Assembly: GCA_004138175.2 (NCBI GenBank)
Contig: RYFE02000012.1
Location: 62,001 to 126,000, forward strand
Reading direction: 5' to 3'
Length of the DNA stretch: 64,000 bases
Origin: Chloroflexales bacterium ZM16-3
GTDB lineage: Bacteria; Chloroflexota; Chloroflexia; Chloroflexales; Chloroflexaceae
A program made the position numbers and the translations under genes. The notes beneath the pieces are model-generated. The model saw nothing but the letters and a program-made list of their open reading frames with translations, was not told the origin of the DNA and ran no database searches. Shown in pieces: positions 33,417-42,927 of the stretch; the first letter of the stretch is position 1, and each line of letters begins with the position of its first letter.

Positions 33417-33448
33417 GCGGGCGCGGGGCATATCGGCCCCGCGCCCGC
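33417..33448 (+). terminator. GC-rich hairpin after the helicase gene
   Basis: GCGGGCGCGGGG/CCCCGCGCCCGC followed by TTCTTTA, starting 5 bases after the helicase stop. Confidence 0.8.
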
Positions 33449-33486
33449 TTCTTTAGGGTTGACGCCCTGAAAACCTGTATCGTTCT

Positions 33487-33521
33487 ACAAAAATGTGCCA
33501 GCTTAGCTGGCACATTTTTGT
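33487..33521. terminator. Second terminator with GCCAGC-TTA-GCTGGC tip
   Basis: Perfect 16-bp stem ACAAAAATGTGCCAGC/GCTGGCACATTTTTGT, bidirectional A/T tracts. The 331-base gap to the next gene otherwise holds the A2 element. Confidence 0.85.
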
Positions 33522-33581
33522 GAAATAATAAGGCAATAGTGTCGCATCTTTCGGTGCAGGGTACCATAGGATAGTTACATC

Positions 33582-33695
33582 GCAATACCGCAGAAGTAAC
33601 GCTGTCACCCTGAGCGAAGCGAAGGGTCCCGGCCGGGATTCTTCGCTTCGCTCAGAATGACAGGACGCCTCACAGCGTTACTTCTGCGGTATTGC
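33582..33695. mobile_element. Family A miniature inverted-repeat element, copy A2
   Basis: 114 bp with perfect 24-bp terminal repeats (GCAATACCGCAGAAGTAACG...) and core GAGCGAAGCGAAGGG...CTTCGCTTCGCTC. Flanked by the 8-bp duplication GTTACATC (33574-33581 and 33696-33703). Confidence 0.93.
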
Positions 33696-33743
33696 GTTAC
33701 ATCATTTGCTTTCGGCTATCTGCAAACGATAAGAGGTGTGGGG

Positions 33744-34814
33744 ATGAGTCCTAACAAGGATATGTACGATGTTGCGATCATTGGCGCGGGGCCGATCGGG
33801 CTGGAGCTGGCGGTGTGCCTGCGGCGCGAGGGGGTGCGCTATATCCACTTCGACGCCCGCCAGATCGGCTATACGATGACCTGGTGGCCGCGCAACACCA
33901 GTTTCTTCAGCACCACTGAGCGCATCGCCATCGCCGGGGTGCCCATCCCGAACAACCACCAGCAGCGTATTACTGGCGAGGAGTACCTGGCCTATCTGCG
34001 CGCCGTGGTCGAGCTGTTCGACCTGCCCCTGCATACCTATGAGCCAGTGGCGGGCATCGCTCGTGAGGGAGAGGGCTTTGCACTAACGACGCGGCCCCTG
34101 TCCGGCGAGCGGCACTACCTGGCTCGCCGGGTGGTGCTGGCGATCGGTGACATGGAGTACCCGCATCGTCTGGGCATCCCCGGCGAGGATCTTCCCCACG
34201 TCTCGCACTATTTCCGCGACCCGCACGACTACTTCCGGCGTCGGCTGCTGATTGTGGGCGGGAAGAACTCGGCGGCTGAGGCGGCTCTGCGCTGCTGGCG
34301 GGCCGGTGCCGAGGTGACGATCAGCTACCGCAGGCCGCAGTTTGACTCGGGCCGGGTGAAGCACTGGATCTTGCCCGACCTGGAGGCGCAGATTGCGGCT
34401 GGCGTGATCCGCTTCCTGCCCTCTACCGTGCCGGTCGAGATCGTGCCTGGCTCGGTGACGCTGGCTCGCACCGATGGCGATGGCCCGCTCATTTGCCACG
34501 AGACTGATTTCGTGCTGCTGAATACCGGATTCCGGGGCGACCAGAGTCTGATGGAGATGGCCGGGGTGGATCTTCACGGCGACAACCGGGTGCCCACCTT
34601 TGACCCGGCGACGATGGAGACGAATGTGCCTGGCCTGTTTGTGGCCGGCACGGCGGCGGCAGGCGTGCAGCAGCGCTACAGGCTGTTTATTGAGAACTGC
34701 CACGAGCACGCGGGTAAGATCGCCCAGGCGATCACGGGGCGCTGGCCCTCGGCCCTCGGCAACGCGGCGGGGCGGAACTACCAGCTGCCCTTCGAGCACA
34801 TCCAGGCGAACTAG
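33744..34814 (+). CDS. YpdA-family NAD(P)-disulfide-type oxidoreductase
   Basis: 356 residues with FAD-binding [11 protein letters not shown] at 14, NAD(P)-binding [15 protein letters not shown] near 170 and VPGLFVAGT near the C-terminus. The order and the lack of a redox CxxC fit YpdA/Bdr, a bacillithiol-disulfide reductase. Whether this organism makes bacillithiol cannot be seen from the window. The ATG at 33744 was chosen because the FAD motif follows directly. Confidence 0.85.
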   Translation: MSPNKDMYDVAIIGAGPIGLELAVCLRREGVRYIHFDARQIGYTMTWWPRNTSFFSTTERIAIAGVPIPNNHQQRITGEEYLAYLRAVVELFDLPLHTYEPVAGIAREGEGFALTTRPLSGERHYLARRVVLAIGDMEYPHRLGIPGEDLPHVSHYFRDPHDYFRRRLLIVGGKNSAAEAALRCWRAGAEVTISYRRPQFDSGRVKHWILPDLEAQIAAGVIRFLPSTVPVEIVPGSVTLARTDGDGPLICHETDFVLLNTGFRGDQSLMEMAGVDLHGDNRVPTFDPATMETNVPGLFVAGTAAAGVQQRYRLFIENCHEHAGKIAQAITGRWPSALGNAAGRNYQLPFEHIQAN

Positions 34815-34968
34815 AACACGAAGGACGCGCAGGGGCGCGGAAGATGCGAGATTCATCCGTCAGTTGCGCCGATTGGTGCCGCCGTGTACCATGGCGCCGC
34901 CCGTTGTATTGGGAGTAAAGCGTAACCGCTGGATATTCTTGAGAATCGCGATCAGTGGGAGTCCATCT

Positions 34969-36591
34969 ATGAGTATACCCCTCACGGCCCGGCCCGAGTG
35001 GCGGGCGCTGGCTGCGCATTATGAGACGGTCGGCAAATTGCATATGCGCGAGCTGTTTGCCGCTGACCCCGGCCGGGGCGATCGGCTGACTGCCGAGGCC
35101 GCCGGCCTTTTCCTCGATTATTCGAAGCATCGTGTCACTGATGAGACGCTCGACCTGCTGGTGCAGCTGGCCGAGGCATGCGATCTGCGGGGGCGCATCG
35201 CGGCTATGTTTAGCGGCGAGAAGATAAACATCACCGAGGGCCGTGCGGTGCTCCATACCGCTCTGCGCGCCCCCCGCGATGCGCGCATCCTGGTGGACGG
35301 CCACAATGTGGTGCCCGATGTTCACGCGGTGCTCGACAGCATGGCCGACTTCAGTGCGAGCGTGCGCTCCGGCGCATGGACGGGCCACACCGGCAGGCGG
35401 ATCAGCGCTGTGGTGAACATCGGCATCGGCGGCTCGGATCTTGGCCCGGTGATGGCCTACCAGGCTCTGCGCTACTATAGCCAGCGCGACATCAGCTTCC
35501 GCTTTGTCTCTAATGTGGACGGCACTGACTTTGCCGAGTCCGTGCGCGACCTCGACCCGGCCAGCACGCTCTTCATTGTCGCCTCGAAGACCTTCACGAC
35601 GCTGGAGACGATGACTAACGCCCGCAGCGCGCGCGCCTGGCTGGTGGGCGCCCTCGGCGATGATGCCGCTGTGGCAAAACACTTCGTGGCCGTCTCGACA
35701 AATGCCGAAGCGGTGTCCGCCTTCGGCATCGACACCGCCAACATGTTTGGCTTCTGGGACTGGGTGGGCGGGCGCTACTCGATGGACTCGGCGATCGGCC
35801 TCTCGACGATGATCGCCATCGGCCCGGAGGGCTTTCGCGAGCTGCTGGCCGGCTTCCACGCCATGGACGAGCACTTTCGTACCGCCCCGCTGGCCCAGAA
35901 CCTGCCGGTGCTGATGGGCCTGCTTAACGTCTGGTATGGCAATTTCTTTGACGCCGACACGGTGGCCGTGCTGCCCTACGATCAGTATCTCTGTCGCTTC
36001 CCGGCTTACCTCCAGCAGCTCACCATGGAGAGCAATGGCAAGCGGGTGACGCTTGATGGTGTTGATGTCGACTACCAGACCGGGGCGATCTTCTGGGGCG
36101 AGCCGGGCACGAACGGCCAGCACTCGTTCTACCAGCTCATCCACCAGGGCACGAAGCTCTTCCCCTGCGACTTCATCGGCTTCTGCAAGAGCCTGAACCC
36201 CGTGGGCGATCACCATGATCTGCTGATGGCCAACCTCTTCGCGCAGAGCGAGGCCATGGCATTTGGCAAGATGGCCGCCGAGGTGACGACTGAGGGCACC
36301 CCGGACTGGCTGGTGCCACACCGCACCTTCCCCGGCAACCATCCGAGCAGCACCATCCTGGCTGACAGGCTCACCCCGGCGGTGCTCGGCTCCCTGGTGG
36401 CGCTCTACGAGCACAGCGTCTTCACGCAGGGCGTGATCTGGGGCATCGACTCCTTCGACCAGTGGGGCGTGGAGCTGGGCAAGGTGCTGGCTGGCCGGAT
36501 CGTGCCCCAGCTGCGCGCCGATGGCGAGATCGAGCTGAGCCACGATAGCTCGACCAACGCGCTGATCCGGCGCTACCGGGACAGGAAGTAG
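34969..36591 (+). CDS. pgi: Glucose-6-phosphate isomerase
   Basis: 540 residues, the length of the large bacterial Pgi class. Signatures [18 protein letters not shown] and [14 protein letters not shown] are both present, with catalytic Glu in [14 protein letters not shown]. It interconverts glucose-6-P and fructose-6-P in the cytoplasm. Start at 34969 gives [11 protein letters not shown]; the longer frame overlaps the YpdA gene. A short hairpin terminator follows. Confidence 0.97.
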   Translation: MSIPLTARPEWRALAAHYETVGKLHMRELFAADPGRGDRLTAEAAGLFLDYSKHRVTDETLDLLVQLAEACDLRGRIAAMFSGEKINITEGRAVLHTALRAPRDARILVDGHNVVPDVHAVLDSMADFSASVRSGAWTGHTGRRISAVVNIGIGGSDLGPVMAYQALRYYSQRDISFRFVSNVDGTDFAESVRDLDPASTLFIVASKTFTTLETMTNARSARAWLVGALGDDAAVAKHFVAVSTNAEAVSAFGIDTANMFGFWDWVGGRYSMDSAIGLSTMIAIGPEGFRELLAGFHAMDEHFRTAPLAQNLPVLMGLLNVWYGNFFDADTVAVLPYDQYLCRFPAYLQQLTMESNGKRVTLDGVDVDYQTGAIFWGEPGTNGQHSFYQLIHQGTKLFPCDFIGFCKSLNPVGDHHDLLMANLFAQSEAMAFGKMAAEVTTEGTPDWLVPHRTFPGNHPSSTILADRLTPAVLGSLVALYEHSVFTQGVIWGIDSFDQWGVELGKVLAGRIVPQLRADGEIELSHDSSTNALIRRYRDRK

Positions 36592-36625
36592 ATCGGTGGC
36601 TGGGGGCTTGGTTGGGCTCGTATGT

Positions 36626-36662
36626 TGCTGAAATGCGCTAGCTAAGCTGGCGCATTTCAGCA
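36626..36662. terminator. Terminator hairpin after pgi (AGCTAAGCTGG tip)
   Basis: TGCTGAAATGCGC/GCGCATTTCAGCA with tip GCTAGC-TAA-GCTGGC (one wobble). Confidence 0.8.
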
Positions 36663-36753
36663 TAATGTGGGCCTAGCGCCAATACTGTTCAAATAGTGAA
36701 TAGAACCAATGCTATACTGGATCGTGCTATAGCCCCAGCGGTGCTCAGTAACT

Positions 36754-38352
36754 ATGTGGAACTTCAGTGAGGCATCTGCCATGTGTGATTCCACAAAATT
36801 TATGGCTGCTCCGGCTCACCCTTACGATCTCGCCGATGCCTTTACGCAGCTGCCTGTAGGTGTTGCGATCTTCGATACGAGCGATGGGTTCTGCTGCCTG
36901 CACCATAACCCGCTCTTCCTGGCGATGATCGGCGCGATCTGGCGCGAGCGCGGATTGCCTGCCGGCGTGCCGCTGCGCGATCTGCTCTCTTCGGAATCGT
37001 ATGCGCAGATCCGTGTGATCTTCGAGCGGGCACGCGCCGAGGGCGCGCCCTTCTCTAGCGACGACTATGTTGTCGTGATGGCGCAGGAGACGGAGCCTCG
37101 CTCTTACCAGTGGAGCCTGACCCCGCTGCGTGGGCCTGACGGCGGCGTCAGAGCACTGCTGGCCTCGGGGGTTGAGATCACTGCGCGCAAGGCGTATGAG
37201 GTCGAGGCGCAGGCGGCGGCCCGGCGGGCCAATGAGGAGCGTGCGCTGCTCGATACACTGATCAACACGGCCCCGATCGGGGTGGCCTTCCTCGACCGTG
37301 AGATGCGCTTCGTGCGGATCAATGATCGCCTTGCCCAGCTCAACGGTATGCCCGTCTCCGCCCATCTTAACCGGCGCGTCCACGAGATTCTCCCCGCTCT
37401 CGCCGCCGCTATCGAGCCGGTGATCCAGCAGGTGATCGCCACTGGTCGTCCGGTGATGGATATCGAGGCGGTGTTGCCGTCCTATATGCAGCGGGGTGGC
37501 GCCTGGCTGAAGAGCTTCTACCCGGTGCTCGACGCCACTGGCGAGATCCTTGGTGTTGGTGTGCTTGTCACCGACATCAGCGATGAGCGACGGATGCAGG
37601 AGGAGCTGCGCGCGATCACGGAGCGCGAGCGTGAGCGGTTGGCCGAGGTGGAGCAGGCTCTGAGCATCCGTGACACCTTCTTCTCTATTGCGGCCCACGA
37701 GCTGAAGACGCCGCTCACCACACTTCTCGGACAGGTGCAGCTGATTGAGCGGCGCGCGGCGAAGAGTGACACTCTGAGCGAGCGGGATCGGCGGGCGGTA
37801 CATGTGGTTGTTAGCCATGCCGTCCGGCTGAACAAGCTGATCGATGCGATGCTTGACATCACCCGGATCGAGCGCGGCTACCTCAGCCTTGAGTGCTCGC
37901 CGGTCGATCTAGCGGCGAGCACTCGGCAGGTGATCGATGAGATCCAGCCCATCCACCCCATGCACGACTTCCGCTGGCAGCTTTCTGACACCCCCCTGAT
38001 GATCTCGGGAGACGCGGTTCGCCTTGAGCAGGTGCTCTATAACCTGATCGAGAACGCGGTGAAGTACAGCCCGCAGGGCGGCGAGGTGGAGATATGCGTC
38101 GAGCGCCAGGGCGATCTGGCCCAGCTCGCTGTGCGTGACCAGGGGATCGGCATCTCTGCTACAGCCATCCCCCATCTGTTTGAGTGCTTCTACCGGGCGG
38201 AGGGTGCGAGCCGCCAGTATATTGCTGGTATGGGCATCGGGCTGTATGTTGTCTACGAGATTGTGAGGCTACACGGGGGAGAGGTTCGCGTGGCGAGTGT
38301 CGAGGGTGAGGGCAGCTGCTTTACGGTGACGTTGCCCCTTCTGGCTGGATAA
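36754..38352 (+). CDS. Cytoplasmic PAS-PAS histidine kinase
   Basis: 532 residues, no membrane segment. PAS1 about 28-145 (QLPVGVAIFDTSD), PAS2 about 165-280 (NTAPIGVAFLDREMRFVRIN), HisKA with FFSIAAHELKTPL (H315) and HATPase with NLIENAVKYSPQGG, DQGIGI and GIGLYV. No cofactor-binding residue is obvious in the PAS domains. No regulator adjoins it, so it is an orphan. Start could be 36754 or 36781; TGAGG before the latter is the better site. TATACT at 36713-36718 may be the -10. Confidence 0.92.
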   Translation: MWNFSEASAMCDSTKFMAAPAHPYDLADAFTQLPVGVAIFDTSDGFCCLHHNPLFLAMIGAIWRERGLPAGVPLRDLLSSESYAQIRVIFERARAEGAPFSSDDYVVVMAQETEPRSYQWSLTPLRGPDGGVRALLASGVEITARKAYEVEAQAAARRANEERALLDTLINTAPIGVAFLDREMRFVRINDRLAQLNGMPVSAHLNRRVHEILPALAAAIEPVIQQVIATGRPVMDIEAVLPSYMQRGGAWLKSFYPVLDATGEILGVGVLVTDISDERRMQEELRAITERERERLAEVEQALSIRDTFFSIAAHELKTPLTTLLGQVQLIERRAAKSDTLSERDRRAVHVVVSHAVRLNKLIDAMLDITRIERGYLSLECSPVDLAASTRQVIDEIQPIHPMHDFRWQLSDTPLMISGDAVRLEQVLYNLIENAVKYSPQGGEVEICVERQGDLAQLAVRDQGIGISATAIPHLFECFYRAEGASRQYIAGMGIGLYVVYEIVRLHGGEVRVASVEGEGSCFTVTLPLLAG

Positions 38353-38390
38353 ACAACGCGGGCACCAGCTAAGCTGGCGCCTGCGTTGTT
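38352..38390. terminator. Terminator between convergent genes (AGCTAAGCTGG tip)
   Basis: AACAACGCGGGC/GCCTGCGTTGTT with tip CACCAGC-TAA-GCTGGCG and T5, starting at the kinase stop. Confidence 0.8.
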
Positions 38391-38400
38391 TTTGCTGAGA

Positions 38401-39171
38401 CTAGGCGGCTTGGCGTCGGGCCGACTTCTGGGTGACCTGGATGCGGTAGTAGGTGAGGGCCACCAAGCTGATGCCGCTGGCCGCGTAGACCAACTGGGCC
38501 CAGGTTGCGCCGGTGTCGGTGCCGCTCCAGATGCCGTGGGCTAGGGCTAGGCCGAAGAGCCCGAAGCTCAGGTAGTGGATTGTCCGCCAGGCTCGCCCGC
38601 CGATCCAGCGGCGCACGTAGAAGGTGAAGATGACCGGGAGCATCAGGTAGAAGGCGATCTGGCCCAGGCCGACCTCGAAGGGCCGGTATGCCGTGCTGGT
38701 GAAGGGCAACAGGATCTCCATCAGGCCATAGCCGATGTAGTGGTCGCCCAGCAGGCTCAGGGCGTGGATGGCCGCGAAGAACAGCCCCAGCAGGCTGGCG
38801 TACTCGTGCAGGTCAGACACGGTGGGGCCGCCGGGCCATGCCCGGGCCATGCGGTTGGTGATCGCTAGGCCAAGGGCCATCGACCACCAGATCAGGCCGT
38901 AGGAGACGAAGGCGCTGGCCCGCGTGAGGTACCAGAAGGTCTTCTCGCCGAGCAGGGCCGCGGTCATGATCGCTCCCACATTGGGGAAGGCGGCAGCCAA
39001 CACCAGGGCCACGCCCAGCATCAGCAACAGCGCCAGCAGCGACACCAGCACGGGCAGGGCCACGCTTATGGCCGATGCGATCTCATCGTCGGCAGCCTGC
39101 TGCGGCGTAATGGCTGAGGGGCGTGTTTTTGCTGCCAGGCGCTCAATATCGCGTGGGGAGCGTGTTGCCAT
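38401..39171 (-). CDS. Ferric-reductase-like transmembrane protein
   Basis: 256 residues with about six helices; His at HEYASLLGLFFAAIHALSLLGDH and IHYLSFGLFGLALAH fit the heme-binding pattern of the ferric reductase-like (YedZ/MsrQ) fold. No FAD/NAD domain is attached, so it would pass electrons to a separate partner. A small anchored protein gene lies upstream in the same direction. Confidence 0.8.
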   Translation of the reverse strand: MATRSPRDIERLAAKTRPSAITPQQAADDEIASAISVALPVLVSLLALLLMLGVALVLAAAFPNVGAIMTAALLGEKTFWYLTRASAFVSYGLIWWSMALGLAITNRMARAWPGGPTVSDLHEYASLLGLFFAAIHALSLLGDHYIGYGLMEILLPFTSTAYRPFEVGLGQIAFYLMLPVIFTFYVRRWIGGRAWRTIHYLSFGLFGLALAHGIWSGTDTGATWAQLVYAASGISLVALTYYRIQVTQKSARRQAA

Positions 39172-39191
39172 TGTTCGCTTTCCTGCTCCTA

Positions 39192-39229
39192 GAGCACTGA
39201 GCAGAATGATTGAGACACTGAGGCACTGA
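39192..39229. repeat. Octamer-type repeat (CACTGAGG family)
   Basis: GAGCACTGAGCAGAATGATTGAGACACTGAG... closely matches 48170-48206 (37 bases, few changes) and the complement of the octamer arrays at 50608 and 52573. Confidence 0.65.
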
Positions 39230-39348
39230 AGTTGCTGGCTCGCTACGCTCGCGTCTTGATCCGCCTGACTCAATCATTCTGTCCGCCGCTATAGTGTCTT
39301 GGATAGTATCTATATGCACCGCCTGCAATCGGCAATCACTAACCTGGC

Positions 39349-39687
39349 CTAGCGCGACGAGCGCGAGCGGGTGATCGGCTGGCGAGACTGGCCGGAGCTG
39401 CCTGAGCCAAAGCTGAAGAAGTCGAAGACGTCGTGCTTTACGCGGTGGCGGCGCGTGGGCGGGGGCGTCTGTTGCTCGGGCACTGCCTGCTGCTGTGCTG
39501 GCGCAGGAACTGCCTGCTGCGCGGGCGCGGCCTGCGCGCTGATTGACGCGGCCTGGGCTGCGGCAGTGCTGGTGTCGGCCATGCCGAAGGCAGCCCAGCC
39601 GGCGGCCGTGGCCGTGACGGCGGCCGTGGCCAGGGCGGTGTTGAAGGTGGTGACCAGGATACGTCGTTTCGGGTTGGGACGGGCCAT
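39349..39687 (-). CDS. Small exported or membrane-anchored Ala/Gln-rich protein
   Basis: 112 residues: basic start (MARPNPKRRIL), one hydrophobic segment (about 14-36), low-complexity Ala/Gln/Pro stretch (45-80), and a basic Ser-rich end (FSFGSGSSGQSRQP). No domain recognised. Likely co-expressed with the ferric-reductase-like gene, 177 bases downstream. Confidence 0.65.
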   Translation of the reverse strand: MARPNPKRRILVTTFNTALATAAVTATAAGWAAFGMADTSTAAAQAASISAQAAPAQQAVPAPAQQQAVPEQQTPPPTRRHRVKHDVFDFFSFGSGSSGQSRQPITRSRSSR

Positions 39688-39850
39688 ATGTGTAACTCCT
39701 CGTAACACTCAGGATTGATATGTGTTGTGGCGCCGAGTAGCGGCGCGATGGACATATCATACTTGACGGTTCTTAAGAAACTCTATAGAAGGTCTAAGGA
39801 CTGGATGAGGGCACCCCTGCTTAGGTTGACAATCAATACATCTACCAAAA

Positions 39851-39885
39851 AACGACCAGAGCCAGCTTTGCTGGCTCTGGTCGTT
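39851..39885. terminator. Perfect hairpin terminator (GCCAGC-TTT-GCTGGC tip)
   Basis: AACGACCAGAGCCAGC/GCTGGCTCTGGTCGTT, preceded by A6; ends transcription of the PHP gene on the minus strand. Confidence 0.85.
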
Positions 39886-39927
39886 CTCAGACACCCCAAT
39901 GAGGATGCGCGTTCGTATCTTTCGCGA

Positions 39928-42273
39928 TCACACCTCGTCGTAGAGCTCCAGCATCTCGTGCCACTCGCTGGTCAGCTCCTCGCGGCGGGCGGCGTAGTAG
40001 AAGTGCTGCTCGCCCTGCTCATCGACGAAGATCAGATCAACCTGGGAGCGCATCGGGCGCATGTAGCCGATGTTGCCCCACCAGCGCACCTTCTCCTCAT
40101 CGAGCGGCAGATCCTGCTGGAACATCCGCGCGGCGTACTCGCGCACCGTGCCCGGCTCGATATCCTGGAGGCGCCAGGGCACCCCGCTCACATCGCCAGT
40201 GCGCAGGTTGCGGAAGACATACTGCCACTCACCGTCCTCGCCCTGGGTTGCGCTTACCACCTCGATCCCGGTGCGTGGTCGGTTGACCCGGATCAGGTTC
40301 AGCCATGCCTCGGTCAGCTTCTCCAGGGAGACGCCCGGGTAGTCTTGCTGGCCGGGGCCATCCTTGTCCTTCATCACCAGGTCGAAGCGCGGGGTGCCCT
40401 GCTCGTCGCGGTAGGCGGCGGCCAGGCCGCCGCGCCCACGCCAGCGGATGCGCCGGTCGCCCCAGGTGGATGACTCGGGAGCGGTTGGCTCGGGCTGCTC
40501 CTCGGGGCTCGGCGGCGTCACCTCATCATCGCGATCAAAGTCCTGTGGCTCCTGCTCAACCGGGTCTCCGCTGCGCTCGCCCAGCAGCGACTCCCATGCT
40601 TCGCTGAGCCCCCAGTCGCTCACGCCGAAGAAGATGTGGTTGATCACCCCGTTGGCGTCGCGGTGGACAAGGTCGTACTTGGTGCGGCTGCCCTGGCGGT
40701 AGGCCCGCCACAGCCCCAGGCGGCCCTTCCACTTCACCTGGCTCTGCACGTCCACCCGGCCATCGCGTAGATCCTCGTAGCGGCTGATCGCGTAGGCCCA
40801 CAGACCCTGGGCGCGGTCCCGCGTGACCCCGGCGGTGGTGCGCAGGTCGCGCACCTCATAGAGCCAGACGCCGCCGCGCTTCTGGCCGGTGACGATCTCG
40901 ACCCCGGAGCGGGGCAGGTCGAGATCTTGGCCGTTATCGAGCGGCGACGAGGCGCCCTCGGCGAGGGCGCGACGGCAGAGCTGGATGATCTCGCCACGGT
41001 CGGCGATGACCGTCTCGCCATCGCGGCGGACATAGATCGTGCCATTGTTGCCCACGTAGGGCGGGGGCTCGCTCGACTTGACCTCGACGCGCATCACGTC
41101 CTGGCCCTCGTAGCTCATCAGCTCAAAGGAGAGGTAGGGCTGAGGGGTGATCTGCTCTGCCATGCCCTTGCGCAACACCTCGCTGACCTGGTCGGGGCGG
41201 GCGACGCCGGTGACCCGGCCGCCCGGCTCGCAGCCGATCACCAGCACGCCGCCGCCTGCGTTGGCCAGGGCGGCCACATCGCGCCAGAGATCGACGGCGC
41301 TCTGCGGGTCGTCGTCCATCGGGCGCAGCACCTGGCGCTCCGTAGATCCGCCGAAGCGCACCGCGTCCACCGCCCACTGCTTCTGGTCGCGCTTAGGCAC
41401 CCGCACGCGGTCGAAGTCCTGGCTGGCGAAGAGCGCCCGCAGCGACTCGAAGCTGTTGTCGGGCATGAGTAGCTCGACATAACGGTCGCCAATTCCGTGG
41501 CGATGGAGCACCTGCCCATCGGCGGCGGGGAGTCGGCGCAGGCGATGGGCGTCGCTGCCCTGGATGCAGAACATGCGTCGCTCGTAGTGCTCGACCTTAC
41601 CGTTATAGAAGCCGGGCGAGGTGAACTTCTCGTGGTCGGTGTAGAAGTTAATAAACTCTAGCGCGTGGAGGTGGGCGCTCTGGGTAGCGGCGATGCGGGA
41701 CTGGCCGCTGGTGCCCATGCGCAGGGTCTCGGTGATCACACCATTGGGGCCGTTCACATGGGGTGCGATCACGAGGCCGCCGGCGCGGGCGATCATCTCG
41801 TATGCCTCAGTGACGTGGCGAGTGTTGGTGACGCCGCAGATCCCGTCCTTCAGCTGGTCGGCGGAGACGCCAAGCTGGAGCAGGGTGGCCTCGATCAGGC
41901 TGAGCGGGCGGTTTGGCGCGAAGACACCTAGGATGTGGGCACCAAAGTGCGAGGTGAACTCAAAGCCGGGCAGGATGTTGATCTTCGTGAGGAGCCGACG
42001 GTATTCATCAAGCCGCACCTGCTCCTCGTCGGTGAGCCGGCCGCCCATCTCAAGGGTTTTAAGGAACTCGATCTCGCGCTGAAATCGATCATAGCCGTGG
42101 ACGGTGTTGTGATCGGTGAAAGCGATTATCTCTAGCTCGCGGCGCTCGGCCTCCTGAAGAATATCGAGGTAACTAACATTTGGCTCGGCGTAATCCTCAG
42201 ATGCGGGGGTGTGTAGGTGCAGGTCGGCCCGAATCCAACGCATGCCTGTGCGCGTCTCGGCGGGTGTGCTCAT
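39928..42273 (-). CDS. PHP + AlbA_2-like protein with duplicated C-terminal modules
   Basis: 781 residues. Residues 12-260 are a PHP phosphoesterase domain with its metal ligands: DLHLHT (H19, H21), TDHNT (D54, H55), PHVNG (H172) and GSDAH (D241, H243). Residues ~325-440 resemble a Schlafen AlbA_2 domain (ALANAGGGVLVIGCE, then NGTIYVRRDGE), though its leading acidic nuclease-like motif is not evident. Beyond 455 there are two copies of one module (456-503, 668-716, GVEIV...YEVRDLRT / GIEVV...YVFRNLRT) and three of another (511-564, 607-661, 728-775, W-x-G-x-x-G ... DLV..D..G ... L(S/T)(E)xW). I do not know the modules. PHP domains hydrolyse phosphoesters, so a nucleic acid or nucleotide substrate is likely. 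It faces a recombinase gene across 654 bases of repeats. Confidence 0.85.
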   Translation of the reverse strand: MSTPAETRTGMRWIRADLHLHTPASEDYAEPNVSYLDILQEAERRELEIIAFTDHNTVHGYDRFQREIEFLKTLEMGGRLTDEEQVRLDEYRRLLTKINILPGFEFTSHFGAHILGVFAPNRPLSLIEATLLQLGVSADQLKDGICGVTNTRHVTEAYEMIARAGGLVIAPHVNGPNGVITETLRMGTSGQSRIAATQSAHLHALEFINFYTDHEKFTSPGFYNGKVEHYERRMFCIQGSDAHRLRRLPAADGQVLHRHGIGDRYVELLMPDNSFESLRALFASQDFDRVRVPKRDQKQWAVDAVRFGGSTERQVLRPMDDDPQSAVDLWRDVAALANAGGGVLVIGCEPGGRVTGVARPDQVSEVLRKGMAEQITPQPYLSFELMSYEGQDVMRVEVKSSEPPPYVGNNGTIYVRRDGETVIADRGEIIQLCRRALAEGASSPLDNGQDLDLPRSGVEIVTGQKRGGVWLYEVRDLRTTAGVTRDRAQGLWAYAISRYEDLRDGRVDVQSQVKWKGRLGLWRAYRQGSRTKYDLVHRDANGVINHIFFGVSDWGLSEAWESLLGERSGDPVEQEPQDFDRDDEVTPPSPEEQPEPTAPESSTWGDRRIRWRGRGGLAAAYRDEQGTPRFDLVMKDKDGPGQQDYPGVSLEKLTEAWLNLIRVNRPRTGIEVVSATQGEDGEWQYVFRNLRTGDVSGVPWRLQDIEPGTVREYAARMFQQDLPLDEEKVRWWGNIGYMRPMRSQVDLIFVDEQGEQHFYYAARREELTSEWHEMLELYDEV

Positions 42274-42543
42274 GTTTTTTTAACTCCACAATCATGACAG
42301 TGTTTGCTCTCTACGCTCTCTCGCTTTTTTCTTCGCTGTCTCTGGCGGCATGTGGGGAGGGTGCCGCGCCGCCGACCATACTCCTTTCTGCTTGTGCGGG
42401 TACCAGAGGGCCTAATCCAAGAACTTCCTGTTTCCGGGCAGGCGCGTGTGATTGCAGCACAAACGCACCGCTTCTATCATACCCGATCCGTCCTGAAACG
42501 ACAATAATGCTTTTATGTGCAGCAGGGCATGTGCAACGTCGCT

Positions 42544-42662
42544 GGCGGCTGAAGCCGCGTCGCGGGGGCCTGCGGCCAGCCGCCCGCCTGCGCGGGCGGT
42601 TCCGGCGTCGGCGCAGGCCGACGCCCGGCGCACCGCGCCCCGTCGGCGCGACTTCAGTCGCC
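42544..42662. repeat. Hairpin cluster with GGCTGAAGCC arms
   Basis: Outer arms GGCGGCTGAAGCCGCG and CGCGACTTCAGTCGCC pair with wobbles; inner hairpins CGCCCGCC-TG-CGCGGGCG (about 42581-42598) and CGTCGGC-GCA-GGCCGACG (42606-42623). Similar GGGGGCTTCAGCCCCC occurs in A4. The right arm is the insertion site of B2. Confidence 0.7.
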
Positions 42663-42766
42663 AGTAGTGGCCCAATGTGGAATGGTCGTCATTCCGAGCG
42701 AAGCGAGGAATCCCGGTCGGGACCCTTCGCTTCGCTCAGGGTGACATTCGAGATAGATCCACTACC
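42663..42766. mobile_element. Family B miniature inverted-repeat element, copy B2
   Basis: 104 bp, ends (A)GTAGTGG...CCACTACC, flanked by the 8-bp duplication CAGTCGCC (42655-42662 and 42767-42774). Inserted in the right arm of the hairpin cluster. Confidence 0.92.
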
Positions 42767-42850
42767 CAGTCGCCGGGCGTCGCCCTGAACATGCAGGTAG
42801 CTGAAGCCTCAAATATTTGTATGAGAGAACTAGAATTACCATAAAATTTT

Positions 42851-42859
42851 TGCTATAAT
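42851..42859 (+). promoter_or_regulatory. Extended -10 promoter of the recombinase
   Basis: TGCTATAAT within an AT-rich stretch (42810-42875), no -35 at normal spacing. Leader about 60 bases. Confidence 0.5.
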
Positions 42860-42927
42860 GTAAAAAATCCCACTTCTATGACATATACACGCAGGACAGT
42901 TCCGCAGCGTCTCCTGAGGAGGGTTTT

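Larger units (their letters stand above)
42274..42927. other. Repeat-rich divergent intergenic region
   Basis: 654 bases between the PHP gene and the recombinase: a hairpin cluster (42544-42662), the B2 element (42663-42766), about 80 bases with nothing recognised, and an AT-rich extended -10 promoter. Reading frames here are interrupted by the palindromes and were not called. Confidence 0.7.

Noticed and set aside
34600-34968. Longer N-terminus for pgi overlapping the YpdA gene
   Set aside because: The extra residues are Arg-rich out-of-frame translation of the upstream gene; Pgi similarity starts at 34969.
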